Origin: Blastomonas fulva
GTDB taxonomy: Bacteria; Pseudomonadota; Alphaproteobacteria; Sphingomonadales; Sphingomonadaceae
Length of the DNA stretch: 64,000 bases
NCBI RefSeq assembly: GCF_003431825.1
Contig: NZ_CP020083.1
Coordinates: 3,820,501 to 3,884,500, forward strand
Reading direction: 5' to 3'
The notes under the pieces are model-generated. The model was not told the DNA's origin. It did no database searches and worked only from the letters and a program-made list of their open reading frames with translations. The number at the start of each line of letters is the position of its first letter. Within the stretch, counting starts at the first letter, position 1. Below, piece after piece: positions 26,713 through 36,539 of the stretch. Made by a program: the position numbers and the translations under genes.

Positions 26713-27441
26713 ATGACGACGCAGCCTCAGGTGCTCGAAGCGGTCGGTCTCACCAAGCAGTTTGGCGAGGCTGTGGCGCTCGATCGGCTCGACCTTCAGG
26801 TCGCGGCGGGCGAGACTGTGTGCCTGCTCGGGGCGAACGGCGCTGGCAAGACCACCACGATCAACCTCTTCCTCGGCTTTTTGGAACCATCCGCCGGAGC
26901 GGCGCTGGTGGACGGTGTCGAGGTCGCCCGCAATCTTTCTGCAGCACGCAAGAAGCTTGGCTATGTGGCGGAGGTCGTGGCGCTCTATCCAACACTGACC
27001 GGGGCGGAGAACCTGGATTTCTTCGCGCAGCTGGCTGGCGAGCGGGTCGATCGTGCCGCGCGGGATGCGATCCTTTCAAGGCTGCGGTTCCCCGATGGCG
27101 CTATCGATCGTCCTGCGGGCACCTATTCCAAGGGCATGCGCCAGAAGCTGGGCCTTGCGATTGCCCTAATGAAACGGGCCAAAGCGATCCTGCTCGACGA
27201 GCCGCTGTCAGGCCTTGATCCGGCAGCCGCCAATGATCTGGTCGCGGTGCTGCGCGAGACCGCTGCGGGCGGCACGGCGCTGCTGATCTCCACCCACGAC
27301 ATCTTCCGCGCGAAGGATGTCGCCACCCGAATCGGGATCATGCGCCACGGGCAGCTACTGGCCATGATCGACCCGGCAACCCTTTCTGCCGGCGAACTGG
27401 AGGCGATTTACCTCACCCACATGGCAGAGCGCGCGGCATGA
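26713..27441 (+). CDS. ABC transporter ATP-binding protein
   Basis: 242 residues. Walker A LLGANGAGKTTTIN (about 37-50), a degenerate signature TYSKGMRQKLGL (about 137), Walker B AILLDEPLSGLDP (about 157-169) and switch His in LISTHDIFRAKD. The pattern is that of CcmA/NatA-type exporters. The stop overlaps the start of the first permease (ATGA), so ATPase and permeases form one transporter with their energy subunit in the cytosol. Confidence 0.92.
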   Translation: MTTQPQVLEAVGLTKQFGEAVALDRLDLQVAAGETVCLLGANGAGKTTTINLFLGFLEPSAGAALVDGVEVARNLSAARKKLGYVAEVVALYPTLTGAENLDFFAQLAGERVDRAARDAILSRLRFPDGAIDRPAGTYSKGMRQKLGLAIALMKRAKAILLDEPLSGLDPAAANDLVAVLRETAAGGTALLISTHDIFRAKDVATRIGIMRHGQLLAMIDPATLSAGELEAIYLTHMAERAA

Positions 27442-28847
27442 GCATCACCGCCGCGATCCTCACCAAGGACCTGCGCGAGCTGCGCCGTGATCGGCGGGTC
27501 GTTGTCATGGCATTGCTGGTGCTTGCGCTGGCCGTCACCGCGCTATTGACCGCTTATGCCCGAATCAACGCCCATGAAGCGGACCGCGCCGCCACCATCG
27601 CCGCCGATCGCGCCACCTGGGAAGGACAGGGCGCACGCAATCCCCACAGTGCGGCGCATTTCTCGAAATGGGCGTTCAAGCCGCTCACCGCACAGGCGGT
27701 GCTCGATCCCGGTATCGCTGCCTTTTCGGGCAGCGCGGTGTGGATGGAGGCGCACAACCGCAACCCGGCGGTCGCCCGGCCGGTCGACGATCAGACCGTG
27801 ATCCTGCCGAGCGGGGACTTCAGCCTCGCCTGGGTGCTGCAGATGCTTATGCCGCTGCTCGTCGCCGTCATCGCCGCCAGCTGCGTCGCGCGCGAGCGGG
27901 AGCGGGGAACGCTGCGGCTGATGCTGGCGAGCGGGGTGGGCGCGGCAAACCTTGTCAGGGCCAAGCTCGCCTCGGTCGGCGCGGTGACGCTGGCGCTGGG
28001 CGGCGTGATCAGCCTCGTCGGGGTGATCGCCGCCGCGGGTGCGGGGCCCATCGATCCGGCACGGCTGGCCGTATGGCTCATAGCCTATGGCGCTTTCCTG
28101 GCGATCGTGGCGGCGATCGCTGTGATGGTGTCGCTGCACGCGCGCTCCTCGGGGCAGGCGCTGATGATGCTCGCGGGGCTGTGGCTCTTCGCTATCGTGC
28201 TGACCCCGCGCGCCGCCGCTTCTCTTGCCGACTACGCCGCCCCGGCACCCACCGGCGAGCAGTTCTGGGCCGATGTCGCTGCGGCCAAGGCGGCCTATCC
28301 CAGCCCCTTCGCCGAGGGGATGGACACCTTTGCGGCCAAGATGATGGCGCAATACGGGGGCAGCCGGATCGAGGACCTGCCGGTCAGCTTCGGCGGTCTC
28401 CAGCTCGAGGAGGACGAGCGGCTCGGCAACCAGGTCTATGACGAGAAGTTCCGCGCGCTCTTCGCCGTCTACGATGCCCAGCGTGCGGTGCTGCGCTGGG
28501 CAAGTCTTGTCTCCCCGCTGCCCGCCCTGCAGAACATCTCCATGGCGCTGAGCGGCACCGACATGCCGCATCAGATCGCCTTTCAGGAACAGGCCGAAAG
28601 CCGCCGCCGGGCGGTGGTGACGCAACTCAACACCGATCTGATCCGCAACGGCGCTGGTGCAGACTTCGATTATCTCGCTGATCCGCAGCTGTGGTCCGAG
28701 GTCGAGGACTTTGCCTTCGTCCCGCCGTCGCTGGGCGAGACGCTGGCCGGACTGTGGCGCGAGGCGCTGATCCTGCTGGTCTGGCTGGCAGGGGCGATGG
28801 TTCTAGTGCTGCGTTCGGCACAGCGGCTCAACGGTGCGGGGCAATAG
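27438..28847 (+). CDS. ABC permease, DUF3526-type, first subunit
   Basis: 469 residues. An N-terminal helix (VVVMALLVLALAVTALLTAY), a long periplasmic loop, then about five helices in the second half of ABC-2 type, with the DUF3526-like periplasmic domain (FRALFAVYDAQRAVLRWASL and SPLPALQNISMALSGTD). It is the membrane half of an exporter together with the following paralogous gene. What is exported is unknown; association with siderophore-type receptors suggests a metallophore, peptide or outer-membrane component. Confidence 0.82.
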   Translation: MSITAAILTKDLRELRRDRRVVVMALLVLALAVTALLTAYARINAHEADRAATIAADRATWEGQGARNPHSAAHFSKWAFKPLTAQAVLDPGIAAFSGSAVWMEAHNRNPAVARPVDDQTVILPSGDFSLAWVLQMLMPLLVAVIAASCVARERERGTLRLMLASGVGAANLVRAKLASVGAVTLALGGVISLVGVIAAAGAGPIDPARLAVWLIAYGAFLAIVAAIAVMVSLHARSSGQALMMLAGLWLFAIVLTPRAAASLADYAAPAPTGEQFWADVAAAKAAYPSPFAEGMDTFAAKMMAQYGGSRIEDLPVSFGGLQLEEDERLGNQVYDEKFRALFAVYDAQRAVLRWASLVSPLPALQNISMALSGTDMPHQIAFQEQAESRRRAVVTQLNTDLIRNGAGADFDYLADPQLWSEVEDFAFVPPSLGETLAGLWREALILLVWLAGAMVLVLRSAQRLNGAGQ

Positions 28848-28848
28848 G

Positions 28849-30207
28849 GTGCTCGGGATGATCGCGCTTGAGCTCCGCGTGATGCTACGCGACCGCGCGG
28901 CGCTGGCCCTGCTAGCAGTTCTTGCGGGCGCGCTGGCGCTGGCCTGCCTGTCCGGCGCGGCGCTGATGCAGGGCCAGATCGACGGTCGGGCCGCCGCCCA
29001 ACTCCGTCAGAGCGAGGCGGCCGAACAATTGCGCGAGCGGCTGGCCGATGCCGAACTGCCCCCCGAGGAGGCGATCCTCACGCCCTATCGCCTGCGCCAG
29101 GTGCTAATTGCTCCGCTTCCCCTGCTTCCCGAACTGAGCGTCGGGCGCGCGGCGCTCGATCCCTATACCACCACGGTCACCATGCGCACCGGCCGCGACA
29201 CGCTGTTCCAGCGCAGCGGGCTCGAGAACCCGGAGCTGCTGGTGCGCGGCGGGATCGACCTCGGTTTCGTGGTGGTGGTGCTTGCGCCGCTGGTGCTGAT
29301 CGGCCTGCTTTACAGCCTGTTCGCCGCCGACCGCGACAGCGGCATGGCCCGCCTGATCGTGGCGCAGGCTGGCGATCCGGTGCGTCTGGTGATCGCTCGC
29401 ATTCTCCCGCGCCTTGCGCTGGTGCTGCTGATGATCGCGGCGGCGGTGCTCGTGCAACTGGCGAGCGGGCCGGATGTGGCAGGTCGCTGGCAGGCGGCGA
29501 GTGTATGGCTGCTGGTGGCGGTCCTGTTCCTGCTGCTGTGGGCCGCGTGCGGGGCGTGGATCAACTCTCTCGACATCGGCGCCGAGACCGCAGCCTTCAC
29601 GCTGGTCGCGCTGTGGGCGCTCGTCACGCTGGTGCTGCCCGCAGCGTTTTCGGCCATCGTGCAGGCCAGCTACCCGCCGCCATCACGCTTCGAGCAGATC
29701 GCCGCCGCCCGCGCCGCCGAGATCGCCTCGACCGAGGCCTACGAGAACGATCACCCGGAGATCGCATCGGGCGAATTCGAAAGCCGCCTTGCCTCGATCC
29801 GCAAGACCTGGGAGGTGGCGCAGAAGGTCGAGGCGGCGACTGCCCCGATTGACCGGCGCTTCACCGAGCAGCTAACCGCCCAGCAGCGCTTCGCCGAGGC
29901 GCTGTCGTGGGCCTCGCCCGCGCTGGTGGCCAAGCACGCGCTGGAAGAGGCTGCCGGAACCGATTCTGCCGGGGGGCAGGGCTTTCGTACCGCAAGCGAG
30001 CAATACCGCACCGCGCTGCGCCGGTTCGGCGGCGAGTTCGTGGAGCGCGGCGCCATCCTCGGGGCCGCAGACGCCGAGGAGATGCCGCGTTTCGCCTGGT
30101 CGCCCGTGCGCGTGATGCCCTGGGGTGCGATCGCGACCCTTGCCGCGCTTGTCACCGGTCTGATGCTTCTGGCAGGTCGGCGCTTCGCGCGCCTCAAGCT
30201 CGCGTGA
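28849..30207 (+). CDS. ABC permease, DUF3526-type, second subunit
   Basis: 452 residues if started at GTG 28849, one base after the previous stop; GTG 28834 and ATG 28858 are in-frame alternatives. Its topology matches the first subunit: an N-terminal helix (LALLAVLAGALALACLSGAA), a large loop, five helices and a DUF3526-like region (KAALEEA-type segment AKHALEEAAGTDSAGGQGF). The two permeases likely form a heterodimer with the upstream ATPase. The stop overlaps the GTG of the next, broken receptor gene (GTGA). Confidence 0.8.
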   Translation: MLGMIALELRVMLRDRAALALLAVLAGALALACLSGAALMQGQIDGRAAAQLRQSEAAEQLRERLADAELPPEEAILTPYRLRQVLIAPLPLLPELSVGRAALDPYTTTVTMRTGRDTLFQRSGLENPELLVRGGIDLGFVVVVLAPLVLIGLLYSLFAADRDSGMARLIVAQAGDPVRLVIARILPRLALVLLMIAAAVLVQLASGPDVAGRWQAASVWLLVAVLFLLLWAACGAWINSLDIGAETAAFTLVALWALVTLVLPAAFSAIVQASYPPPSRFEQIAAARAAEIASTEAYENDHPEIASGEFESRLASIRKTWEVAQKVEAATAPIDRRFTEQLTAQQRFAEALSWASPALVAKHALEEAAGTDSAGGQGFRTASEQYRTALRRFGGEFVERGAILGAADAEEMPRFAWSPVRVMPWGAIATLAALVTGLMLLAGRRFARLKLA

Positions 30208-31950
30208 CGACGGCGCCTTTGCGAAGCGCAGCGCTGCTGGCATCAGCGCTTCTGCTGGCCCCGCTCCGTCCGGCAGCGGCGCAAGGCAGCAATCCGCCCG
30301 CCTCGGAGCAAGCGGATGCGACAACCGCTCGGGAGCGTGACGTCGGCGCCAACATTGCGCTGGTCAACCGCTCGGAAGAGAACGTCATCACTCAGGCCTC
30401 GGACGCCTTCGGCACCAGCGTCGGGGATGAGACGATCGGGCTCTACAACGGCGGCAATGTGCGCGGCTTCTCCGCCTTCGCGGCGCAGGGGTGGAGGAAC
30501 TCGTGTACCCCGACGGAGCCGATTTCTGGTTCGTGCGCTATGGCGGCATCGCGCGCTGGCGGCCTGCCAAGGGCGTGGAGGTGACAGGCTTCTTCAGCCG
30601 CTACGACTATTTCGACGAGGAGACGACTCCGGTGATCTTCACTTCCGGCGCCTTCCTCCCCCGCCGCATCGCCCGCAACCGCTTCTACGGGCAGCACTGG
30701 GCCGACTGGGCGGGACATCCGCAGAATTTCGGCGCCATGGCGAAGGTCGATCGCGGGCCGTGGCAAATCGGGCTGGGCCTGTTCTCCTCTCGCTTCACCA
30801 TCGACCAGTTCGGGGCAAACCTCTTCGCGAGAACAGACGCCCATGGCAGGACAGAGCGGCAGGTGCTGTTGGGGCGCGATCAGGTGTCGCAATCCTATTC
30901 GGGTGAACTGCTTGTCGAGCGAGAGTTTACCGAGGGCCCGCGCTGCCACCACCTGCTGGCCTCGGCGCGCTTTCGCCGCGTGGACGATGATCTGGGCGGC
31001 TTTGCCTTTCGCAGCCTTGGCCCTGGCGCGATCGATGTCGCAGATTCGGTGCCTGAGCCGGATGTGGCTTTTGGCGCGCTCACCCGCGACGAGATACGCC
31101 AGGAGACCGGCGCGCTCGGCTATGAAATGCAGTGGCAGGGCCTGAGAGAGATCAATTTCGGTCTGCAGAAGACCCGATACCGCAAGAAGGTGCGCGCGCC
31201 CGGCCTTGCGCCCTCCGCCAACGCCGACAGCCCGATCCTCTGGAATGCCTCGGCGGTGCTGACCGCGATGGATGGCATTGTGCTTTACGCCGCCACCACC
31301 CGCGGGCTCGAGGAAAGCGGCACCGCGCCATCCTTTGCCGCCAACGCCAACCTGTCCCTGCCCGCGCTGCGCACCCGGCAGGTCGAGGCGGGGGTGCGCT
31401 GGACGCTGACGAAGGACGTCAAGCTGATCGCAGGTCTGTTCGATGTGCGCCGTCCCTATTTCGAGCTCGACGCCGACAATGTCTTCCGGGTGCTGGGCGA
31501 TGTGAAGCATAGGGGGCGGAGATTTCGCTCACCGCCAAGCCCCTGCCAGGCCTTAACGTGATTGCAGGTGCAATGCTGATGCGCCCCCGCGTTACCGGCG
31601 AGGCGGTCGAGCAAGGCCGCTTGGGCGAACGCCCGCTGGGCCGCGTGGGCACGACCCTCGACCTCAGGGTCGATTATCAGCCACCCGCCCTGGATGCCCT
31701 GTCGGTCGATCTGGGTATCAACTACACCGGTGACCGAGCGGCGCGGATCGACAACAGCCTGTTCATTCCCGAACGGGCGACTATCGATCTGGGCACGCGC
31801 TACCGCTTCAAGCTGGGGCGCAGCCCCGCCGAGGTGCGCGCGCAGATTGCAAACCTGACCAACACCTTCGGGTGGAACGTCACCGGCGGCGGTGGTTTCC
31901 AGTTCATCCCCTCGCGCAGATTCAACCTGTCGCTGTCGGCGGATTTTTGA
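30204..31950 (+). pseudogene. TonB-dependent receptor broken by deletion and frameshifts
   Basis: The reading frame starts at GTG 30204 with a signal peptide (SAALLASALLLAPLRPAAA) and the beginning of a plug (ETIGLYNGGNVRGFSAFAAQ). At about 30490 the frame changes and the sequence jumps to barrel material (DGADFWFVRYGGIARWRP), so most of the plug appears deleted. A second shift lies in a G-run at about 31512-31516 (five G where six restore the frame), after which the barrel continues to the terminal SLSADF. The total of about 582 codons is short for the family. The gene is translationally coupled to the ABC exporter, which suggests it was part of that system. Confidence 0.75.
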
Positions 31951-32088
31951 GTTTTGTCTCTCGCGTCCCAGACAGCCAGCGCAGATATCAAACCTGCTTC
32001 CGACCTCTGCATTGCGGACATTCGCTAATCCACTCAGTTCGAGCCATGAGCGTGGCCAAAATGCGATCCTGAAAGCCGTATGGCGTCT

Positions 32089-33469
32089 GTGGATGGCTCC
32101 CGCGTTGCAAGCATAAAGTGATGATCAGGTGATGGGTCGGGTGCAGTCGTCTGTCCGGCCTGTTGATGCAGTCGGCATGGACTGCTGGCCCTGATGGGGT
32201 CCGCGAACATGGTCCCGATCGGCTTTGCAGGCTGTAACGCCTTCGCCATTCGTTGGGTTGTCCTTGTTCCCGGTCCGACCGGTTCGTTCCATCACATCGC
32301 TTTGCTCTCACAACGTCGTGAAGCTGATCTCCTCAGCTAAGCTCTTGATCTCTCATGCAGCCAGTATCGGCGCATGACCGCGCTCGAAGACTCCGCCCCG
32401 CGCCATGATCGCCCATGCGATCCGCGCCATCTTGTTGGCGATGGCAACCGAGGCGACGCGCGCGGGCTTTCTGGCGAGTAGAGCAACAAAGCGCGGATCG
32501 ACCGTCTCGGGCTTGCTCCTGGCAGATCGGATCAATGCGGTTGCACCGACAACGAGCAGCTGGCGCAGATAGTTGTCGCCCATCTTGGTGATCCGCCCGA
32601 GGCGTTCCTTGCCACCGCTCGATCGCTGGCGCGGTGTCAGCCCCAGCCAGGCTGCGAACTGTCGTCCCGACTTGAACTGTGCGGCGTCGCCTACCGATGC
32701 GGCGAGCGCAGTAGCGCCAACGGGTCCGATGCCAGGGATCGTTGCAAGGCGCCGGGCCCGTTCGTCACTGCGCTGCAGAGCAGCAAGACGAAGATCGAGC
32801 TTGCGCAACTGTGTGTGCAGTTGGAGCACCTGCCCGGCTAGCACACCGACGACGTTCGCCGCTTCGTCCGGCAGATCTAGCTCGGCCTCACCATCGACGA
32901 TCTTTCGCGCCATCTGCAACGCCTTTTCAACGCCGACCGGGATCGCAATGCCGAGCTCGGCAAGCACGCAGCGCATCATGTTGACCAGCTGCGTGCGCTG
33001 CTTGATCAGCAGGCTGCGCGCACGGTGGATCGACAGCGCGGCCTGCTGCTCGCGCGATTTGATCGGCACGAACCGCATCGTCTGGCGCGTCACCGCTTCG
33101 CAGATCGCCTCGGCATCGGCAGCGTCGTTCTTGCCGCGCTTCACGTAAGGCTTCACGTAAGACGCCGGCATCAGCCGAACTTCGTGCCCGAGCTTCGTCA
33201 GCTCGCGCGCCCAGTGATGCGACGTCCCGCAGGCCTCGGCGCCCACCAGGCACGGCGGTAGCTTTGCGAAGAACGGCAAGACCTGCGCTCGCCGCAGTGT
33301 CTTGCGGAGCACCACCTCACCGGTGGCGCTCACGCCGTGAACCTGAAAAACATTCTTGGCCAGATCGAGGCCGATTGTGCTAATCTCCATGACGGGTGGC
33401 TCCTTTGCTCGGGTTTGCATGACAGCAACCCATATTGGCACCAAGATGCCGTGAGCGGGAGCCATCCAC
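32089..33469 (-). mobile_element. IS110-family element (IS1111-like) number 1
   Basis: A 15-base perfect inverted repeat, GTGGATGGCTCCCGC at 32089-32103 and its complement at 33455-33469, brackets an IS110 transposase gene. Subterminal inverted repeats are the hallmark of the IS1111 subgroup; the true tips may lie a few bases outside. The flank 31951-32088 shows no gene. The element sits between the broken receptor gene and IS91-B copy 2. Confidence 0.75.
32353..33390 (-). CDS. IS110 family transposase (DEDD), element 1
   Basis: 345 residues from ATG 33390 (AAAGGAG upstream). The N-terminal RuvC-like DEDD domain has Asp in GLDLAKNVFQVHG, Glu in VGAEACGTSHHW and the Asp pair in KRGKNDAADAEA. 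The C-terminal transposase_20 domain has IPGIGPVGATAL and FAAWLGLTPRQ. It is complete and apparently functional, and about half identical by eye to element 2 at 58114. Confidence 0.93.
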   Translation of the reverse strand: MEISTIGLDLAKNVFQVHGVSATGEVVLRKTLRRAQVLPFFAKLPPCLVGAEACGTSHHWARELTKLGHEVRLMPASYVKPYVKRGKNDAADAEAICEAVTRQTMRFVPIKSREQQAALSIHRARSLLIKQRTQLVNMMRCVLAELGIAIPVGVEKALQMARKIVDGEAELDLPDEAANVVGVLAGQVLQLHTQLRKLDLRLAALQRSDERARRLATIPGIGPVGATALAASVGDAAQFKSGRQFAAWLGLTPRQRSSGGKERLGRITKMGDNYLRQLLVVGATALIRSARSKPETVDPRFVALLARKPARVASVAIANKMARIAWAIMARGGVFERGHAPILAA

Positions 33470-33526
33470 CTCATCCGCTTTTGGCTGTAGCAGACGTCAT
33501 CGCGAACGATCGGGAACGACCGAGAC

Positions 33527-35043
33527 TGTGAAGGGTTTCGGGCGCTTGCGTACGAAAGCCTCCAGTGCAGGAACCCGCGGGCCCCGCGCGCAGGTCTATG
33601 GGTAAAGCGGCTTTGGGATGGTTTTTGCGGGTAAGCGCAGCCGATCCGGCGGTGTCGCTGTTGGCCTGATCAACGTGATTTTGTGCGGTGTCAGACTGCT
33701 AGCGGCGTTGGTTTTGCTGGCCAGTGTGCCCTGCGCCCGGCTTAAATCCGGGATGGGCACGCGCTGGGTCATCGGTCGGGACACCATGGGTCCGACCGTC
33801 GTGCAGGGCGAGCCATGCCGGATCATGGCGCGTGTCTCCGGGCCGAGGATACTGGGGGTGGCGGTGCACGCGGTTGGTAGCAACGGGCAAAGGTCTCGAT
33901 GATGGTCATGTGCCCGCCGCAGCATGGGCATGGCGGGCGATGGTCGGGCGGTTCTTCCGGTTCGGGCTCCTCGACCGGCGCAGCGCCCCCCAGGAGACTG
34001 CGGGCGAGCGCCATGGCGTCCTTGTGCGTCGAACTGGCGAGCAGGCCGTAATGCCGGATGCGATGGAAGCCGCGCGGCAGGACGTGGATCAGGAAGCGGC
34101 GGATGAACTCGTCCGTCGCCAGCGTCATGACCTGCTGGCGTTCAGCCCCGCTGCGACGGTAATCCTTGTAACGGAACGTCACGCTGGCATCGTCGAAGGC
34201 AAGGAGCCGCTGGTTCGAGATGGCGACGCGGTGGGTGTAGCGCGAGAGATAGGCCAGCACCGCCTGCGGCCCGGCAAAAGGCGGTTTGGCGTAGACCACC
34301 CAGCGCTTCTTCCGGATCGGCGACAGATGCCGGAGGAAGACCTTGCGTGTCGCGAGGCCCGCCAAGGTGTTGAAGAAGGCCAGCTTGCCGGCATCGTACA
34401 ATGCCAGCAGCCGGGTGAGGAACAGCCGGCGGAACAATGCGCCCAGCACACGCACTGGTAGAAGGAACGCCGGGCGCGACGAGACCCACCGCTTGCCGTC
34501 TGGCGTGATACCCCCGCCGGGCACGATCATGTGCACATGCGGGTGATGGGTCAGTGCCGATCCCCACGTATGCAATACGGCGGTGATGCCGACGCGCGCG
34601 CCGAGGTGCCTGGGATCGGCGGCGATGGTCAGCATCGTGTCCGCAGCCGCGCGGAACAGCAGGTCATAGACCACCGCCTTGTTCTGCCACGCGATATCCG
34701 CGACCTCGGCCGGCAGCGTGAACACGACGTGGAAGTATCCCACGGGCAGCAGATCGGCCTCGCGCGCGGCCAGCCAGGTGCGCGCCGCCGCACCCTGGCA
34801 CTTGGGGCAATGCCGGTTGCGGCAGGAGTTGTAGGCGATCCGCCAGTGCCCGCAGTCGTCGCAGGCCTCGACGTGACCGCCAAGGGCTGCGGTGCGGCAG
34901 GTCTCGATCGCCGTCATGACCTTGAGCTGGCCGAGGCTCAGATGGCCGGCATGGGCTGCGCGATACGCGGGCCCGGCACTCCGCAAGATGTCGGCGACCT
35001 CGATCGAGGTGCGCACCGGTTCAACCGGGCGGCGATGCCGTTC
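33527..35043 (-). mobile_element. IS91-B copy 2, truncated (1517 bp)
   Basis: It has the oriIS end (TGTGAAGGGTTTCGG at 33527) and the whole transposase gene, and reads identical to copy 1 with an offset of 12713. It stops at ...GATGCCGTTC (35043) within the 3' end of the recombinase gene. Two bases (AC) then separate it from the oriIS end of copy 3. The recombinase and terIS are missing. Confidence 0.9.
33823..35016 (-). CDS. IS91 family transposase, IS91-B copy 2
   Basis: Identical translation to the copy 1 transposase (397 residues, all zinc, HUH and Y2 motifs intact), even though its element has lost the recombinase and terIS end. It could still act in trans on the other IS91-B copies. 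Confidence 0.93.
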   Translation of the reverse strand: MRTSIEVADILRSAGPAYRAAHAGHLSLGQLKVMTAIETCRTAALGGHVEACDDCGHWRIAYNSCRNRHCPKCQGAAARTWLAAREADLLPVGYFHVVFTLPAEVADIAWQNKAVVYDLLFRAAADTMLTIAADPRHLGARVGITAVLHTWGSALTHHPHVHMIVPGGGITPDGKRWVSSRPAFLLPVRVLGALFRRLFLTRLLALYDAGKLAFFNTLAGLATRKVFLRHLSPIRKKRWVVYAKPPFAGPQAVLAYLSRYTHRVAISNQRLLAFDDASVTFRYKDYRRSGAERQQVMTLATDEFIRRFLIHVLPRGFHRIRHYGLLASSTHKDAMALARSLLGGAAPVEEPEPEEPPDHRPPCPCCGGHMTIIETFARCYQPRAPPPPVSSARRHAP

Positions 35044-35341
35044 ACTGTGAAGGGTTTCGGGCGCTTGCGTACGAAAGCCTCCAGTGCAGGAACCCGCGGG
35101 CCCCGCGCGCAGGTCTATGGGTAAAGCGGCTTTGGGATGGTTTTTGCGGGTAAGCGCAGCCGATCCGGCGGTGTCGCTGTTGGCCTGATCAACGTGATTT
35201 TGTGCGGTGTCAGACTGCTAGCGGCGTTGGTTTTGCTGGCCAGTGTGCCCTGCGCCCGGCTTAAATCCGGGATGGGCACGCGCTGGGTCATCGGTCGGGA
35301 CACCATGGGTCCGACCGTCGTGCAGGGCGAGCCATGCCGGA

Positions 35342-36535
35342 TCATGGCGCGTGTCTCCGGGCCGAGGATACTGGGGGTGGCGGTGCACGCGGTTGGTAGC
35401 AACGGGCAAAGGTCTCGATGATGGTCATGTGCCCGCCGCAGCATGGGCATGGCGGGCGATGGTCGGGCGGTTCTTCCGGTTCGGGCTCCTCGACCGGCGC
35501 AGCGCCCCCCAGGAGACTGCGGGCGAGCGCCATGGCGTCCTTGTGCGTCGAACTGGCGAGCAGGCCGTAATGCCGGATGCGATGGAAGCCGCGCGGCAGG
35601 ACGTGGATCAGGAAGCGGCGGATGAACTCGTCCGTCGCCAGCGTCATGACCTGCTGGCGTTCAGCCCCGCTGCGACGGTAATCCTTGTAACGGAACGTCA
35701 CGCTGGCATCGTCGAAGGCAAGGAGCCGCTGGTTCGAGATGGCGACGCGGTGGGTGTAGCGCGAGAGATAGGCCAGCACCGCCTGCGGCCCGGCAAAAGG
35801 CGGTTTGGCGTAGACCACCCAGCGCTTCTTCCGGATCGGCGACAGATGCCGGAGGAAGACCTTGCGTGTCGCGAGGCCCGCCAAGGTGTTGAAGAAGGCC
35901 AGCTTGCCGGCATCGTACAATGCCAGCAGCCGGGTGAGGAACAGCCGGCGGAACAATGCGCCCAGCACACGCACTGGTAGAAGGAACGCCGGGCGCGACG
36001 AGACCCACCGCTTGCCGTCTGGCGTGATACCCCCGCCGGGCACGATCATGTGCACATGCGGGTGATGGGTCAGTGCCGATCCCCACGTATGCAATACGGC
36101 GGTGATGCCGACGCGCGCGCCGAGGTGCCTGGGATCGGCGGCGATGGTCAGCATCGTGTCCGCAGCCGCGCGGAACAGCAGGTCATAGACCACCGCCTTG
36201 TTCTGCCACGCGATATCCGCGACCTCGGCCGGCAGCGTGAACACGACGTGGAAGTATCCCACGGGCAGCAGATCGGCCTCGCGCGCGGCCAGCCAGGTGC
36301 GCGCCGCCGCACCCTGGCACTTGGGGCAATGCCGGTTGCGGCAGGAGTTGTAGGCGATCCGCCAGTGCCCGCAGTCGTCGCAGGCCTCGACGTGACCGCC
36401 AAGGGCTGCGGTGCGGCAGGTCTCGATCGCCGTCATGACCTTGAGCTGGCCGAGGCTCAGATGGCCGGCATGGGCTGCGCGATACGCGGGCCCGGCACTC
36501 CGCAAGATGTCGGCGACCTCGATCGAGGTGCGCAC
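35342..36535 (-). CDS. IS91 family transposase, IS91-B copy 3
   Basis: 397 residues, identical translation to copies 1 and 2, with intact HUH (HHPHVH) and YLSRY catalytic motifs. Confidence 0.95.
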   Translation of the reverse strand: MRTSIEVADILRSAGPAYRAAHAGHLSLGQLKVMTAIETCRTAALGGHVEACDDCGHWRIAYNSCRNRHCPKCQGAAARTWLAAREADLLPVGYFHVVFTLPAEVADIAWQNKAVVYDLLFRAAADTMLTIAADPRHLGARVGITAVLHTWGSALTHHPHVHMIVPGGGITPDGKRWVSSRPAFLLPVRVLGALFRRLFLTRLLALYDAGKLAFFNTLAGLATRKVFLRHLSPIRKKRWVVYAKPPFAGPQAVLAYLSRYTHRVAISNQRLLAFDDASVTFRYKDYRRSGAERQQVMTLATDEFIRRFLIHVLPRGFHRIRHYGLLASSTHKDAMALARSLLGGAAPVEEPEPEEPPDHRPPCPCCGGHMTIIETFARCYQPRAPPPPVSSARRHAP

Positions 36536-36539
36536 CGGT

